Source of the DNA: UBA6623 sp965238125
Lineage (GTDB): Bacteria > Acidobacteriota > Terriglobia > Bryobacterales > UBA6623
Reading direction: 5' to 3'
Length of the DNA stretch: 64,000 nt
Assembly: GCA_965238125.1 (NCBI GenBank)
Contig: OZ250179.1
Location: forward strand, 1,364,001-1,428,000
Shown: positions 27,276 through 39,838 of the stretch, one piece after another
Numbering within the stretch: the first letter of the stretch is position 1
How the letters are laid out: every line of letters begins with the position of its first letter
Made by a program: the position numbers and the translations under genes
The notes under the pieces: model-generated
The model's database searches: none
Told to the model about the DNA's origin: nothing
What the model saw: only the letters and a program-made list of their open reading frames with translations

Positions 27276-28469
27276 ATGTCTGACCGCGTATACATCTTCG
27301 ACACCACCCTGAGGGACGGCGAGCAGTCCCCCGGCTGCAGCATGACGACCCCTGAAAAGCTGCAAATGGCGAAGCATCTTGTCGATCTCGGTGTCGACTT
27401 GCTGGAAGCCGGGTTCCCAATCGCCTCGGAAGGTGATTTCGAGGCCGTCCGTGCCGTCGCGCGTGAACATGAAGATGTTCGCGTCGCCGCGCTGGCCAGA
27501 GCCGTTCCGATGGACGTCGAGCGCGCCATCAAGGCCCTCGACGGAGCCAAGAAACCCTGTCTGCACACCTTCATAGCCACCAGTGAGATTCATCTTCGCT
27601 ACAAGCTCAATATGACGCAGGAGAAGGTGATGGAAGACGCCGTCGCCGCCGTCGAACAAGCCAAGAGGCACATCGATGACGTCGAGTTTTCCGCCGAAGA
27701 CGCCACGCGCACCGATATCGATTTCCTGTGTGCCATCTCAAAGGCCGCCGTCGACGCCGGGGCCAAAACGGTGAACATCCCCGACACAGTCGGCTTCATG
27801 TTGCCCGAGCACTATGCCGAAATTATCGGCCGCGTCGTGGAAGCGGTGGGCGATCGCGCGATCGTGAGCGTGCATACGCACGACGACCTGGGCTTGGCGG
27901 AAGCCAACGCGCTGGCGGCGCTCGGCGCCGGGGCGCGGCAAATCGAATGCACCATCAACGGCATCGGCGAGCGTGCCGGCAACTGTGCGTTGGAAGAAGT
28001 CGTGATGGCCATGAAGGTCCGCAACGATCGGCTGCCTTTCCACACCAACATCCGTAGCGAGCTTCTCTACGGCGCCAGCCAACTGCTGGGGAGCTTGATT
28101 ACCTTTGGAGTCCAGCCGAATAAGGCCATCGTCGGTGCCAACGCCTTCGCCCACGAAGCGGGCATTCACCAGGACGGCTATCTGAAAAACCCGCTGACCT
28201 ACGAAATCATGCAGCCCGAGCAAGTCGGCGTTCCCGCGACGAACCTCGTTCTCGGCAAACACAGCGGCCGCCACGCCCTCCATGAACGCGTGAAAGACCT
28301 CGGCTTCCCCGAGCTCAACCGCGAAGAACTCATGCGGGTCTACAAGGCCTTCACCGCCCTGGCCGACGGCCGCAAGGGCCTCACTAACGAAGATATCGAG
28401 GAATTGATCGCGGACCTCGGCTTCCAAAAGGTCGCGTCATCCGAAGAAGTCCTCACGCCCGGCGACTGA
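27276..28469 (+). CDS. leuA: 2-isopropylmalate synthase without the regulatory domain
   Basis: This enzyme condenses acetyl-CoA and 2-oxoisovalerate in the first committed step of leucine synthesis. The 397 residues begin MSDRVYIFDTTLRDGEQSPG with the metal/substrate motif DTTLRDGEQ. SVHTHDDLGLAEANALAALG and CTINGIGERAGNCALEEVV are standard, and HEAGIHQDGYL follows. CGGAGG precedes the start. Most LeuA proteins are about 510 residues with a C-terminal leucine-binding domain; this one ends after ADGRKGLTNEDIEELIADLG. It may therefore be insensitive to leucine. A homocitrate or related synthase is the alternative. Confidence 0.9.
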   Translation: MSDRVYIFDTTLRDGEQSPGCSMTTPEKLQMAKHLVDLGVDLLEAGFPIASEGDFEAVRAVAREHEDVRVAALARAVPMDVERAIKALDGAKKPCLHTFIATSEIHLRYKLNMTQEKVMEDAVAAVEQAKRHIDDVEFSAEDATRTDIDFLCAISKAAVDAGAKTVNIPDTVGFMLPEHYAEIIGRVVEAVGDRAIVSVHTHDDLGLAEANALAALGAGARQIECTINGIGERAGNCALEEVVMAMKVRNDRLPFHTNIRSELLYGASQLLGSLITFGVQPNKAIVGANAFAHEAGIHQDGYLKNPLTYEIMQPEQVGVPATNLVLGKHSGRHALHERVKDLGFPELNREELMRVYKAFTALADGRKGLTNEDIEELIADLGFQKVASSEEVLTPGD

Positions 28470-28632
28470 TCGTGACAACGGCGCGGAACCGGGTTCGGCC
28501 CCAAAGCTCTTCCCGAGCAGCGGGCCGTAGTGATTCACTAATACTGGCCAGTGGCGTTAGCCCCTGGTTGCCCAGGACCAACGTTCCTTTCCCCGCCCGA
28601 AAAGCGGTTCGCCCTCGACGCCCACAATACGC

Positions 28633-29241
28633 TCAGCGGCTCACATGCACATTACCCCGAACAAAAAACCGCAACGAAAGATCCTTGGCTGCTGAAATCC
28701 CAATCCGCCGCGACGCGACGATTTCCAGATTTTCCTCCCGTCGAAACCGACGGACCCGCAGCGCTCCCTTCGTGACCTCCACGCCGTAGTGGGTCCGCGA
28801 AATCCCCATAGCCTGCGTCAACTTCCCGGGCCCGGAAGCCAGATCACGCTCGGTTCGAGCCTTCGGCCGCCGCCGCCACATCTGCTCTACCCCAACCAGC
28901 GGCTCAAGCGCCCGGATCAACACGCAGCTGGGACAACCCCTCGGCTCCGTGACAAAATTCAAACACTCGTGAATCCCGTAGTTGAGGTAGACGTAAGCGT
29001 GACCCGGAGGCCCGAACAAAACCCTCGTCCGCTCCGTCAGCCCGTGATAGGAATGCGCCGCCGGGTCCTTGTCGCCCAAATACGCCTCCACTTCGACGAT
29101 CTTCCCCGCCGCTAACCCCTCCCCTGTTTCGTGAATCAGAACCATCCCCAACAAATCACGAGCAACCGCCTCGGTCTCGCGGGCAAAGAAACCCCGCGTA
29201 AGCGCACGCGTCGCGGAAATCAACCCACCAGCCGTCATCAC
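28633..29241 (-). CDS. 3-methyladenine DNA glycosylase (AAG/Mpg family)
   Basis: The 202-residue base-excision repair enzyme removes alkylated purines. The catalytic segment KIVEVEAYLGDKDPAAHSYH with its Glu is near residue 50. RTRVLFGPPGHAYVYLNYGI and the substrate pocket MGISRTHYGVEV are as expected. The length is normal. It is convergent with leuA. GTG or ATG starts near 29241-29220 are both possible. Confidence 0.93.
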   Translation of the reverse strand: MMTAGGLISATRALTRGFFARETEAVARDLLGMVLIHETGEGLAAGKIVEVEAYLGDKDPAAHSYHGLTERTRVLFGPPGHAYVYLNYGIHECLNFVTEPRGCPSCVLIRALEPLVGVEQMWRRRPKARTERDLASGPGKLTQAMGISRTHYGVEVTKGALRVRRFRREENLEIVASRRIGISAAKDLSLRFFVRGNVHVSR

Positions 29242-29635
29242 AACACCCAGTCAGTCTCCAGTCCAACCCACTGCGGCAGGTTTCCAGGCCTGCCCGGCAA
29301 ACGACCCAACACCCAGAAGAGCAGTCCCCAGACCTACCCCACAATCCCCCAAGGAGCTAACCACCGCTTTGATTGTGCCTGGTGCGAGCGGTCCGCACTC
29401 TCAAGCGACCGGCGCGGCCTGCCGATCTTTCTTCACAAGACTTCCGCGGACACGCAGCCCAAAAGGGTCGCCTCACCAAAGAGTACCTCGCCGGAAAGTT
29501 GCCGTCATGGACCGGCGGCTCTTACCATGAAAATCGCAACCCGCTGTCGATCCGTCGGCCGTGACACCGGAAGAGAGCTCGCGCGTCACCGCCCGAATCC
29601 GGTCGGGTTCGCGTGAAAACCAGGGAGAACGACCA
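29242..29635. other. Intergenic region with short repeat and no clear gene
   Basis: GGCAGGTTTCCAGGCCTGCC at about 29277 is a small inverted repeat also found in variant form at 54079. A frame at 29373-29564 is open but has no family resemblance. The leader of the next gene with AGGGAGAA lies at the end. Confidence 0.5.
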
Positions 29636-30592
29636 TTGAAAATTCTGATTGCGGGCGGCGCCGGCTTTGTTGCCTCGCACCTTTGCGACCGGCTCTTGTC
29701 GGAGGGTCACCAAGTCATCGCAGTCGACAATGGCTCTACCGGCCGCGCGGAAAACCTGGCGCACCTTCGTGATAACCCCGACTTTGCGCTTCTCGATCAC
29801 GATATCTGTGAACCGCTCACGGTCGACGGCCCCGTCGATCGCGTCTACAATTTGGCATCGCCCGCCAGCCCGTTCGACTATTTGGCGCTGCCGATCGAGA
29901 CGATGATGGTCGGCTCGGCGGGCACGAAGAATCTGCTCGATCTCGCGCGCGAAAAGAAGGCCGCTTTCTTGATGGCCTCGACCTCGGAGGCCTACGGAGA
30001 TCCGCTCGTTCATCCGCAAGTCGAAACGTATTGGGGAAACGTCAATCCGATCGGCCCGCGCTCGGTTTATGACGAGGCAAAACGCTTCTCGGAAGCTCTG
30101 ACGATGGCCTATCACCGCAAGTTCGGCCTTCCGACCCACATCGCGCGCATCTTCAATATTTTTGGGCCGCGCATGAAACTCAACGACGGCCGCGTCGTGC
30201 CGGCCTTTCTCGATCAGGCGCTGCGGGGCGAACCGCTGACGGTCTTCGGCGACGGCTCGCAGACCCGCAGTTTCTGCTATGTTTCCGACCTGGTCGAGGG
30301 GCTGTGCCTTCTCATGGAAAGCAATGAACGCGAACCGGTCAACCTCGGGAATCCGACCGAAATGACGATTCTCGAATTCGCCCAAACCATCCGCCAACAC
30401 ATCGGTACGGGTTCGGAAATCGAATTCCGGCCCCTGCCGCAAGACGACCCCAAACAACGACGCCCCGATATCGGCAAGGCCAAGCGTCTTCTAGGATGGG
30501 AACCCCGTGTCCCCTTCACCGAAGGCCTCGAGCAAACCATCGAGTTCTTCCGCGCCCAAGCACCCGCCGCCCGCTCCGGCGCCGCACGATAG
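29636..30592 (+). CDS. NAD-dependent epimerase/dehydratase, UDP-glucuronate decarboxylase-like
   Basis: The start TTG 29636 follows AGGGAGAA and gives LKILIAGGAGFVASHLCDRL. The protein is about 318 residues of the extended SDR family. The Rossmann motif GGAGFVASH has Ala where the third Gly is usual. The catalytic Ser and Tyr/Lys are in ASTSEAYGDP and YDEAKRFSEAL. FGPRMKLNDGRVVPAFLDQA and the C-terminal RPDIGKAKRLLGWEPRVPF fit the UDP-glucuronate decarboxylase (UDP-xylose synthase) subgroup. The role would be nucleotide-sugar supply for surface polysaccharide. Confidence 0.88.
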   Translation: MKILIAGGAGFVASHLCDRLLSEGHQVIAVDNGSTGRAENLAHLRDNPDFALLDHDICEPLTVDGPVDRVYNLASPASPFDYLALPIETMMVGSAGTKNLLDLAREKKAAFLMASTSEAYGDPLVHPQVETYWGNVNPIGPRSVYDEAKRFSEALTMAYHRKFGLPTHIARIFNIFGPRMKLNDGRVVPAFLDQALRGEPLTVFGDGSQTRSFCYVSDLVEGLCLLMESNEREPVNLGNPTEMTILEFAQTIRQHIGTGSEIEFRPLPQDDPKQRRPDIGKAKRLLGWEPRVPFTEGLEQTIEFFRAQAPAARSGAAR

Positions 30593-30800
30593 AAGGTTTC
30601 GGGCGCACTCCTCCGAAAATCCCCTTTCAAGCGTACGACGGATTACGGTATAGACCCTGAAATCACAAACCGAGGCAGCCGCGGAGCGGCGACGGGAGCC
30701 ATAGCCCCGGGCTTCAGCCCGGGGTCCCCGCCGAAAATCACGAGAAGCCCCGGACGGGGCGTAGGAGCAATCGCCCGATGCAACCCGGCCAACAGGTACG
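30593..30800 (+). repeat. Hairpin-forming intergenic repeat B, copy 2
   Basis: The block starts TCCGAAAATCCCCTTTC and contains GGATTACGGTATAGACCC, GCAGCCGCGGAGCGGCGAC and the hairpin CCCCGGGCTTCAGCCCGGGG. It is the inverse of the block at 1450-1637 and shares its second half with 37140-37265. Confidence 0.7.
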
Positions 30801-30867
30801 TTCACCCTCCCCTTGCCGACGCCTGACACTTCGACCCCTCCTTGGCCTGTATCCCGGTCTCACCCAC

Positions 30868-30917
30868 ATTTTCATGGCGGTATTATGAAACCGCGAATTC
30901 ATCGAGACGGACTGTAC
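30868..30917 (+). repeat. Palindromic intergenic repeat A, copy 3
   Basis: TTTTCATGGCGGTATTATGA, then AACCGCGAATTCATCGAGAC and GGACTGT. It lies 80 bp upstream of the selenoprotein gene and may be part of its leader. Confidence 0.75.
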
Positions 30918-30994
30918 CCTCTTCTTCGTGCAGTCGGACTCACGCTGCGGGCTGCCGGGCGCTCGCGAGTTAGGTGAGTTAAAGAAGGAGAATC

Positions 30995-31537
30995 ATGTCG
31001 ACCATTCTTGTCAGCCCCTTGGATGAAACCGCGCGGCCCGCGAGAGCGCCCGCCGAGCGACTGACGAGCCTCGACGGAACAACCGTCGGTCTGCTTGACA
31101 TCAGCAAGCCCGGCGGCAGCGTCTTCCTCGATCGCCTCGAACGACGTCTGATCGAGGACCACGGCGTCAAACGCATTGTGCGCGACGCCAAACCGACCTT
31201 CGCCAAACCCGCGCCCGAGGACGTGATCAATCGCCTGCGGCAAGCCGGCGTCCAGGCCGTCATCGAGGCGCTCGCCGATTGAGGGTCCTGCACGACGTGC
31301 AGTTTGCACGACTCGATCAACCTCGAAAGTCTCGGAATTCCCACCGCCGCGGTGGCGACGCATGTTTTCGCCGGAGCCGCCCGCGCCCAGGCGGCGGCCC
31401 TGGGCCGCGCCGACTATGAGGCGGTCTTTGTGCGACACCCCATTCAGGATCAAACCAAGCAAGAAATCGAGCAACGCGTCGACGAGGTGTTAGCGGAGTT
31501 GGTCGAACGGCTGACGGGGACCGAGGGAGAAGCTTAG
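30995..31537 (+). CDS. UGSC-family selenoprotein, TGA 31280-31282 read as selenocysteine
   Basis: The frame runs from ATG 30995 (after AAGAAGGAG) to the TAG at 31535 if the in-frame TGA at codon 96 is read through. The junction reads VIEALAD-U-GSCTTCSLHDSI, the U-G-S-C motif that names the UGSC (seleno)protein family. Both halves are homologous to that family: LLDISKPGGSVFLDRLE and AKPTFAKPAPEDVINRL before; NLESLGIPTAAVATHVF and VFVRHPIQD after. A predicted hairpin just after TGA supports Sec insertion. The function of the family is unknown; a redox or thiol role is suggested by U-x-x-C. Standard gene calling splits it into two genes (ending 31282 and starting about 31304). Confidence 0.88.
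31294..31312 (+). promoter_or_regulatory. Predicted bacterial SECIS hairpin
   Basis: CGTGCA (31296-31301), loop GTT and TGCACG (31305-31310) form a six-base-pair stem, with one further G-C pair outside an A-A mismatch. The loop begins with G about 20 nt after the TGA, within the spacing known for SelB-recognised bSECIS elements. An alternative stem CTGCAC/GTGCAG starts closer to the TGA and competes. Confidence 0.65.
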
Positions 31538-31650
31538 AATTTGGTCGGCCCGCTTTCGCGCCCCTCCGCGCGAGAACTCGAAACTCGGTTTCGCTCGCGG
31601 GTCCACTCGGCCCCAGGGCGACGCCGACAAGTCAACAAAGGAGGCAGCTA

Positions 31651-32181
31651 ATGACGCGCGGATCAAAAAACCGAAGCTGGAGCATAGGATTCGCTCTGCT
31701 GTTGTTCGCGTGCGGCCCGGGCGATGCCTGGTCGCGCAGGGTGATGGCGAGGTCTCGGGCACGGCTCTCGAAATGGATGCAACCGTAACGCTGGACGACG
31801 GAGTTGATCAAGGACGGCCCGACCCTGGATCGCGGGCCGCACTACGAAGGGCCTTCCACTCTACTCGACATTCCGTCCCGAACTTTCTACGCGACGACCG
31901 GCTTCCCAATCAAGGCAAAGGGAGAAGTCCCTCCCGACATGCGGTACCTGGGAGCTGAGAAGGTAGCGAAACTGGAACACTTGTCGAAGGACATATCGTT
32001 GGCCGCGGGGAATGCCTTGCTGGAGATGATCGACTACATTTCCGAGACCCGCGGCTACACCAGGCAGCAGGCCTATATCATCGCGTCGGTTGCCGTGGAC
32101 CTGAGGATCGGCCAACTCGTCGACGCACCGAACCTGGGCGTCACCGCCATTCTACCCCTAGATATTTTCGAAAAGCACTAA
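31651..32181 (+). pseudogene. Acetamidase/formamidase remnant
   Basis: AAAGGAGG precedes ATG 31651, which starts a short signal-like sequence (WSIGFALLLFACGPGDAW). Sequence then jumps to the C-terminal part of an acetamidase/formamidase: CLVAQGDGEVSGTALEMDAT in one frame. After a shift near 31797 it reads ELIKDGPTLD, DIPSRTFYATTGFPIKAKGE and QQAYIIASVAVDLRIGQLVD. Most of the N-terminal and central enzyme is deleted. It cannot be active. Confidence 0.8.
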
Positions 32182-32349
32182 GCAGGCTGGCGGCCTGTTT
32201 GCAAGGGTTTACCGGAGACGCGCGCACGAGGCGTGATCTCGCGCCGCACCGACGGGGAACGAGGGTCTCTCCCCTAAAGCCGAATGCGCGCGTCGAGGGC
32301 GTATAATTGTGATGGGGCTGTCGAGCTTGCCGAGAAGGTTTTGCGCGTC

Positions 32350-35598
<3,249 letters not shown>

Positions 35599-35664
35599 TC
35601 CCGCTGCGTCGCCCGAAAGCTTGACGCAAGCCGGCAGCCCGCTCAACGGACAACGGAGTAAACC

Positions 35665-37125
35665 ATGGATCCTCGATTGGAACGCACCCAACACCTGACC
35701 CGCCGGCATTTCTTCGGTCGCTCGGCCGCCGGCATCGGCACGGCCGCCCTGGCGTCGCTGTTAGCGAACGATCTTGACGCCGCTCCGAAAGGCGAGGCTT
35801 CCGATCGGCCTTATCCGGGTCTGCCCGGCCTGCCGCATTTCGCCCCCAAGGCCAAACGCGTGATCTGGCTGTTTCAGTCCGGTGGCCCCTCGCAACTTGA
35901 TCTGTTTGACTACAAGCCGGGGCTCGCGAAATTGCGCGGGCAAGATTTACCCGAATCGGTTCGCAAGGGCCAACGGCTCACGACCATGACTTCCACCCAG
36001 GAGAGTTTCCCCATGGTCAACTCAATCTTCAAGTTCAAACAGCACGGGCAATCGGGAGCCTGGCTGAGCGAAGTGTTGCCGGAAACCGCGAAGGTCGTCG
36101 ATGACATCGCGATCATTCGCTCGATGAAGACCGAGGCGATCAACCACGACCCGGCGGTCACCTTCATTCAGACCGGCGCCCAAATCGCGGGCCGTCCGAG
36201 TATCGGCGCGTGGCTGTCTTACGGGCTCGGAAGCGAGAGCAGCGATTTGCCGGCGTTTGTCGTCATGGTGACGCAGGGCGGCGGCGGGCAGCCGCTTTAC
36301 GACCGTCTGTGGGGCAGTGGTTTTCTGCCAACCGAGTACCAGGGCGTCAAGTTCCGCTCGATCGGCGACCCGGTGCTGTATTTGTCCGACCCCAAGGGAT
36401 TCAGTAAAAAGAGCCGCCGTTCTTATCTGGACGCGCTCGGCAAGCTGAATCAAATGAAGCTCGATGAATTCGGTGATCCCGAAATCGCAACCCGCATCTC
36501 GCAATACGAGATGGCATTTCGGATGCAGAGTTCGGTGCCGGATCTGACCGATCTCTCCACCGAGCCCTCGCGCATCTTCAAGCTCTATGGCGACGACTCA
36601 AAGAGACCCGGGACCTTCGCCGCCAACTGCCTGCTCGCCCGCCGGTTGGCCGAGCGTGGCGTGCGTTTCATTCAACTCTTCCACCGCGGTTGGGACCAGC
36701 ACGGCAAGCTCCCCACGCTTCTGCCCGAGCAGGCCAAGGAAACCGACCAGGCCTCGGCCGCTCTATTGCAAGACCTCAAAGACCGCGACATGCTCGACGA
36801 AACGCTGGTGATTTGGGGCGGAGAGTTCGGCCGCACCGTTTACTGCCAAGGCCGCCTGACCGAAGACAATTACGGCCGCGATCATCACCCGCGCGCGTAC
36901 AGCGTTTGGATGGCCGGCGGCGGCATCAAGGGAGGCGTTGTGTACGGCCAGACCGACGATTTCTCTTACAACATCGTGAAAGATCCGGTCCACATCCATG
37001 ATCTACAAGCGACTATTTTACAGTGTCTTGGGGTCGATCACAAGAAGTTGACCTTTAAGTTCCAAGGCCGCCATTTCCGCCTAACCGACGTCCACGGAGA
37101 CCTCGTGAAGCCGTTGTTGGCGTAG
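35665..37125 (+). CDS. DUF1501 protein, Tat-exported
   Basis: This 486-residue protein has a twin-arginine signal (LTRRHFFGRSAAGIGTAALA). Typical DUF1501 motifs are IWLFQSGGPSQLDLFDYKPG, MKTEAINHDPAVTFIQTGAQ, HRGWDQHG and VIWGGEFGRTVYCQG. The fold is related to alkaline phosphatase/sulfatase proteins. It forms an operon with the PSCyt gene upstream. The enzymatic role is not established. Confidence 0.95.
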   Translation: MDPRLERTQHLTRRHFFGRSAAGIGTAALASLLANDLDAAPKGEASDRPYPGLPGLPHFAPKAKRVIWLFQSGGPSQLDLFDYKPGLAKLRGQDLPESVRKGQRLTTMTSTQESFPMVNSIFKFKQHGQSGAWLSEVLPETAKVVDDIAIIRSMKTEAINHDPAVTFIQTGAQIAGRPSIGAWLSYGLGSESSDLPAFVVMVTQGGGGQPLYDRLWGSGFLPTEYQGVKFRSIGDPVLYLSDPKGFSKKSRRSYLDALGKLNQMKLDEFGDPEIATRISQYEMAFRMQSSVPDLTDLSTEPSRIFKLYGDDSKRPGTFAANCLLARRLAERGVRFIQLFHRGWDQHGKLPTLLPEQAKETDQASAALLQDLKDRDMLDETLVIWGGEFGRTVYCQGRLTEDNYGRDHHPRAYSVWMAGGGIKGGVVYGQTDDFSYNIVKDPVHIHDLQATILQCLGVDHKKLTFKFQGRHFRLTDVHGDLVKPLLA

Positions 37126-37139
37126 GGGGCGAGGAGCTC

Positions 37140-37265
37140 CCGGAAGGGGGCGCGGGAAAGCAGCCCAGGGTGAAGCGAAGCGAAACCCTGGGTCCCCGCC
37201 AAAGACAGACAAGCCTCGGACGGGACGTAGGAGCAACCCGTTCGATTCAGCCCCGCGTCCCCGCC
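37140..37265. repeat. Hairpin-forming intergenic repeat B, copy 3 (partial)
   Basis: CCCAGGGTGAAGCGAAGCG with AAACCCTGGG makes a stem at about 37163-37191, followed by GACGGGACGTAGGAGCAACC, shared with 30750-30785. It lies just after the DUF1501 gene and may act as a transcript end. Confidence 0.65.
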
Positions 37266-37308
37266 AAGACCGGACGACCGGATCCTGCCGCCGCACCATA
37301 CGACCAAG

Positions 37309-37941
37309 ATGTCCGACCCCGCCTACAAAGACCCCGATCTCAACCTTGGCCGCATCTACACCAAGCGCGGCGACAAGGGTGAAACCAGCCTCGTCGGCGG
37401 TACGACGGTTCGCAAAGACAATCTCCGCATCGAAGCCTACGGGACCGTCGACGAGTTGAACTCGTTCATCGGCATCGCCCGCGTCTCGGCCGAAGAAGCC
37501 GCCGAAGACTGCAAACCCCTAACGCCCCTATCGCGAATCTTGCTCCGAGTCCAGCACGAGCTCTTCAACCTCGGCTCAATCCTCGCCACCGAGCCCGACC
37601 AAGTTCGCCCGCAACAGCCGCAAATCGCCGAGGCCGACATCGAACAGCTCGAGCGCGAGATCGATCGCGCCAATGTCGAGCTCTCCTCGCTGCCGTCGTT
37701 CGTCTTACCGGGCGGCTGCCGCCTCAATGCGGAATTACACGTCTGCCGCACCGTTTGCCGCCGCGCCGAGAGGATCCTGGTCGCCCTGAGCCGCGTCGAA
37801 AAGGTTCCCGACACCTCGTTACGCTACCTCAACCGCCTCAGCGACGCCTTGTTCGTGTGGAGCCGCTGGGCCTGCGTCAAGCTCCAGGCCGAAGAAGTAC
37901 TCTGGCAACCCAACGAAGCCGCTTCCGGCTCCCAAGAGTAA
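37309..37941 (+). CDS. PduO-type ATP:cob(I)alamin adenosyltransferase
   Basis: This enzyme transfers the 5'-deoxyadenosyl group from ATP to cob(I)alamin, making coenzyme B12. The 210-residue protein has the N-terminal ATP motif YTKRGDKGETSLVGG near residue 18. YGTVDELNSFIGIARV and the C-terminal VCRRAERILVAL and RYLNRLSDALFVWSRWA identify the PduO/MMAB type. No B12 synthesis or B12-dependent gene is in the window. Confidence 0.95.
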   Translation: MSDPAYKDPDLNLGRIYTKRGDKGETSLVGGTTVRKDNLRIEAYGTVDELNSFIGIARVSAEEAAEDCKPLTPLSRILLRVQHELFNLGSILATEPDQVRPQQPQIAEADIEQLEREIDRANVELSSLPSFVLPGGCRLNAELHVCRTVCRRAERILVALSRVEKVPDTSLRYLNRLSDALFVWSRWACVKLQAEEVLWQPNEAASGSQE

Positions 37942-37994
37942 TCCCCGCGTACTGCCCGAAACCAGCCAAGCACCGGACGACTCGTGCTTCCGCC

Positions 37995-39299
37995 TCACTC
38001 CGCCCCCAAATACAAGAACCGCGTAACAAACAAAGCCGTCAACAAATAGACCAGCCACCCAATCGACCGCCCCTCCCCACGCACAACCTTTAGCGCCGTG
38101 AAGATCACAAACCCGATCGCCAGCCCGTTGGCGATGCTGTAGCTCAGCGGAATCATTACAATCGTCAGAAACGCCGGGACCGCGATCACCGTGTCGTCCC
38201 AATTGATTTCCCGCACCGTCGCCATCATCAAGCACCCCACCAGAATCAGCGCCGGCGCGGTGGCGGCGGTGGGAATGACGCCAACCCACGGAGCCACGAA
38301 CAACGACACGACGAACAGCAAACCCGTCACCGCCGCCGACAGTCCCGAGCGGCCGCCCGCCGCAACACCCGCCGCGCTCTCGATGTAGCTCACGACCGTC
38401 GAGGTCCCGCACACAGCCCCGACAGTCGTCGCCACGCCGTCGGCAAGCAAGATGCGCCGGATACGGGGAATCCCGCCCTCTTTCGGAAACAGCCGCGCCC
38501 GATTGCCGACGGCTACCAAGGTCCCTATGTTGTCGAACAAATCGACGAACCAAAATACGAACACGATTTCGAGCAGCCCCAAACTCATCGCCGCGCCAAT
38601 ATCCAACTCACCCCATGCCGCGCCCAGCTCGGCGAGCCCGGCCGAGCTTTGCTTATGGACGCGCCCGAACAAGGCCGCCAGGCCCGTCGTCGCGACAATC
38701 CCGATGACAATCGCCGCCCTCACGCGCCAAGCCAGCAAACCGGCCGTCAGCAGCAAGCCGAACATCCCGAGCAGAGTATCCGGGCTCGAAAGATCACCCA
38801 GCGTCACCAGCGTGGCCGGGTTGGCCGTGACCAGGCCGATGTTTCTGAGTCCGATCAGCGCCAGAAACAGTCCGATCCCGCCCCCCACCGCGGCGTAGAG
38901 ATCCCTGGGAATCGCCGCCACGATCGCCTGCTGCACGCCGACCAACGTCAGCGCCAAAAAGACCAGCCCCGACAGGAACACCGCGCCTAACGCCGTCTGC
39001 CAAGGGACACCCATGCCGATCACCACCGTATAGGTGAAATACGCGTTGATCCCCATGCCCGGAGCCAGGGCGATGGGGTAGCGCGCGTAAACGCCCATAA
39101 GGATGCTTCCCACTGCCGCCGCCAAGCAGGTAGCCCCCGCCACCGCCGCCGGGGGCATGCCGGCTTCCCGCAAGACCGCCGGGTTGACGAAGATGATGTA
39201 CGACATCGTCAGAAACGTCGTCACACCCGCGAGGACTTCCGCGCGGAAGTCGGTCCCCAGCTTGTCGAATTCAAAGTAGTGCGCGATGGCTTGCTTCAT
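37995..39299 (-). CDS. NCS2-family purine permease (AzgA/PbuG-like)
   Basis: The start ATG 39299 gives MKQAIAHYFEFDKLGTDFRA, the normal N-terminus of AzgA-type hypoxanthine/guanine/adenine permeases; the open frame extends further upstream without similarity. About 434 residues with 12-14 transmembrane segments. Signatures: MSYIIFVNPAVLREAGMP, APGMGINAYFTYTVV, FDNIGTLVAVGNRA and GTSTVVSYIESAAGVAAGGR. It probably imports purine bases by proton symport. Confidence 0.94.
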   Translation of the reverse strand: MKQAIAHYFEFDKLGTDFRAEVLAGVTTFLTMSYIIFVNPAVLREAGMPPAAVAGATCLAAAVGSILMGVYARYPIALAPGMGINAYFTYTVVIGMGVPWQTALGAVFLSGLVFLALTLVGVQQAIVAAIPRDLYAAVGGGIGLFLALIGLRNIGLVTANPATLVTLGDLSSPDTLLGMFGLLLTAGLLAWRVRAAIVIGIVATTGLAALFGRVHKQSSAGLAELGAAWGELDIGAAMSLGLLEIVFVFWFVDLFDNIGTLVAVGNRARLFPKEGGIPRIRRILLADGVATTVGAVCGTSTVVSYIESAAGVAAGGRSGLSAAVTGLLFVVSLFVAPWVGVIPTAATAPALILVGCLMMATVREINWDDTVIAVPAFLTIVMIPLSYSIANGLAIGFVIFTALKVVRGEGRSIGWLVYLLTALFVTRFLYLGAE

Positions 39300-39460
39300 G
39301 GAATGAGGCGGGGTCGCCGCTCGGGTAGAGAACGGCACCCGTGGCGTCTGAAAAAATGGGGACTGTGCCAAGCGCCGACCGAATAATTTGGTGATTATGC
39401 ACTTGACACAGACACAGTACAAGCGCTAGGATTTGGGGTGCGTGACAGGTCGGACACCCC

Positions 39461-39838
39461 CTAGGTCACGACAGGCTTCTTCCGCGATTTCGGCGTCGGT
39501 TTAGGTTTCTTTGGCTTGGCGCTAGGCGCTTCGGCAAGATCACGGATTGGGCCCATGTCGGCCTCGTAGTTCTCAATCCTTTCTGTAAGGACATCCCTAA
39601 GCGCTTTTAGGTGCTCCCATGACATGGTGACGCCAACACGCTCCTCGACATACGGGGGCGTACCCGAGATTTCTACGCGGGGCAGTATGGCACTAAAGAT
39701 AAGGGACACATCGAAGAAATTCTCAGACACCCTGGCTCGGTTCGCGTGGGCAAAGTGAAAATCCTCGGACCGGATCACTTCGAGCTCATCGACCCGGTAG
39801 CCTTGTCTCTGTTGCGTTTTTCTAGCTGGCATAGGCAT
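39461..39838 (-). CDS. DUF3467-like protein, passenger of the transposon
   Basis: The 125-residue protein has a central segment like DUF3467: ARVSENFFDVSLIFSAILPR, GVTMSWEHLKALRDVLTERI and ENYEAD. Its tail is Lys/Pro-rich. The start overlaps the end of the antitoxin gene by 17 bp, so it is the third gene of the operon. Function unknown; its place suggests a role with the toxin-antitoxin pair. Confidence 0.75.
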   Translation of the reverse strand: MPMPARKTQQRQGYRVDELEVIRSEDFHFAHANRARVSENFFDVSLIFSAILPRVEISGTPPYVEERVGVTMSWEHLKALRDVLTERIENYEADMGPIRDLAEAPSAKPKKPKPTPKSRKKPVVT

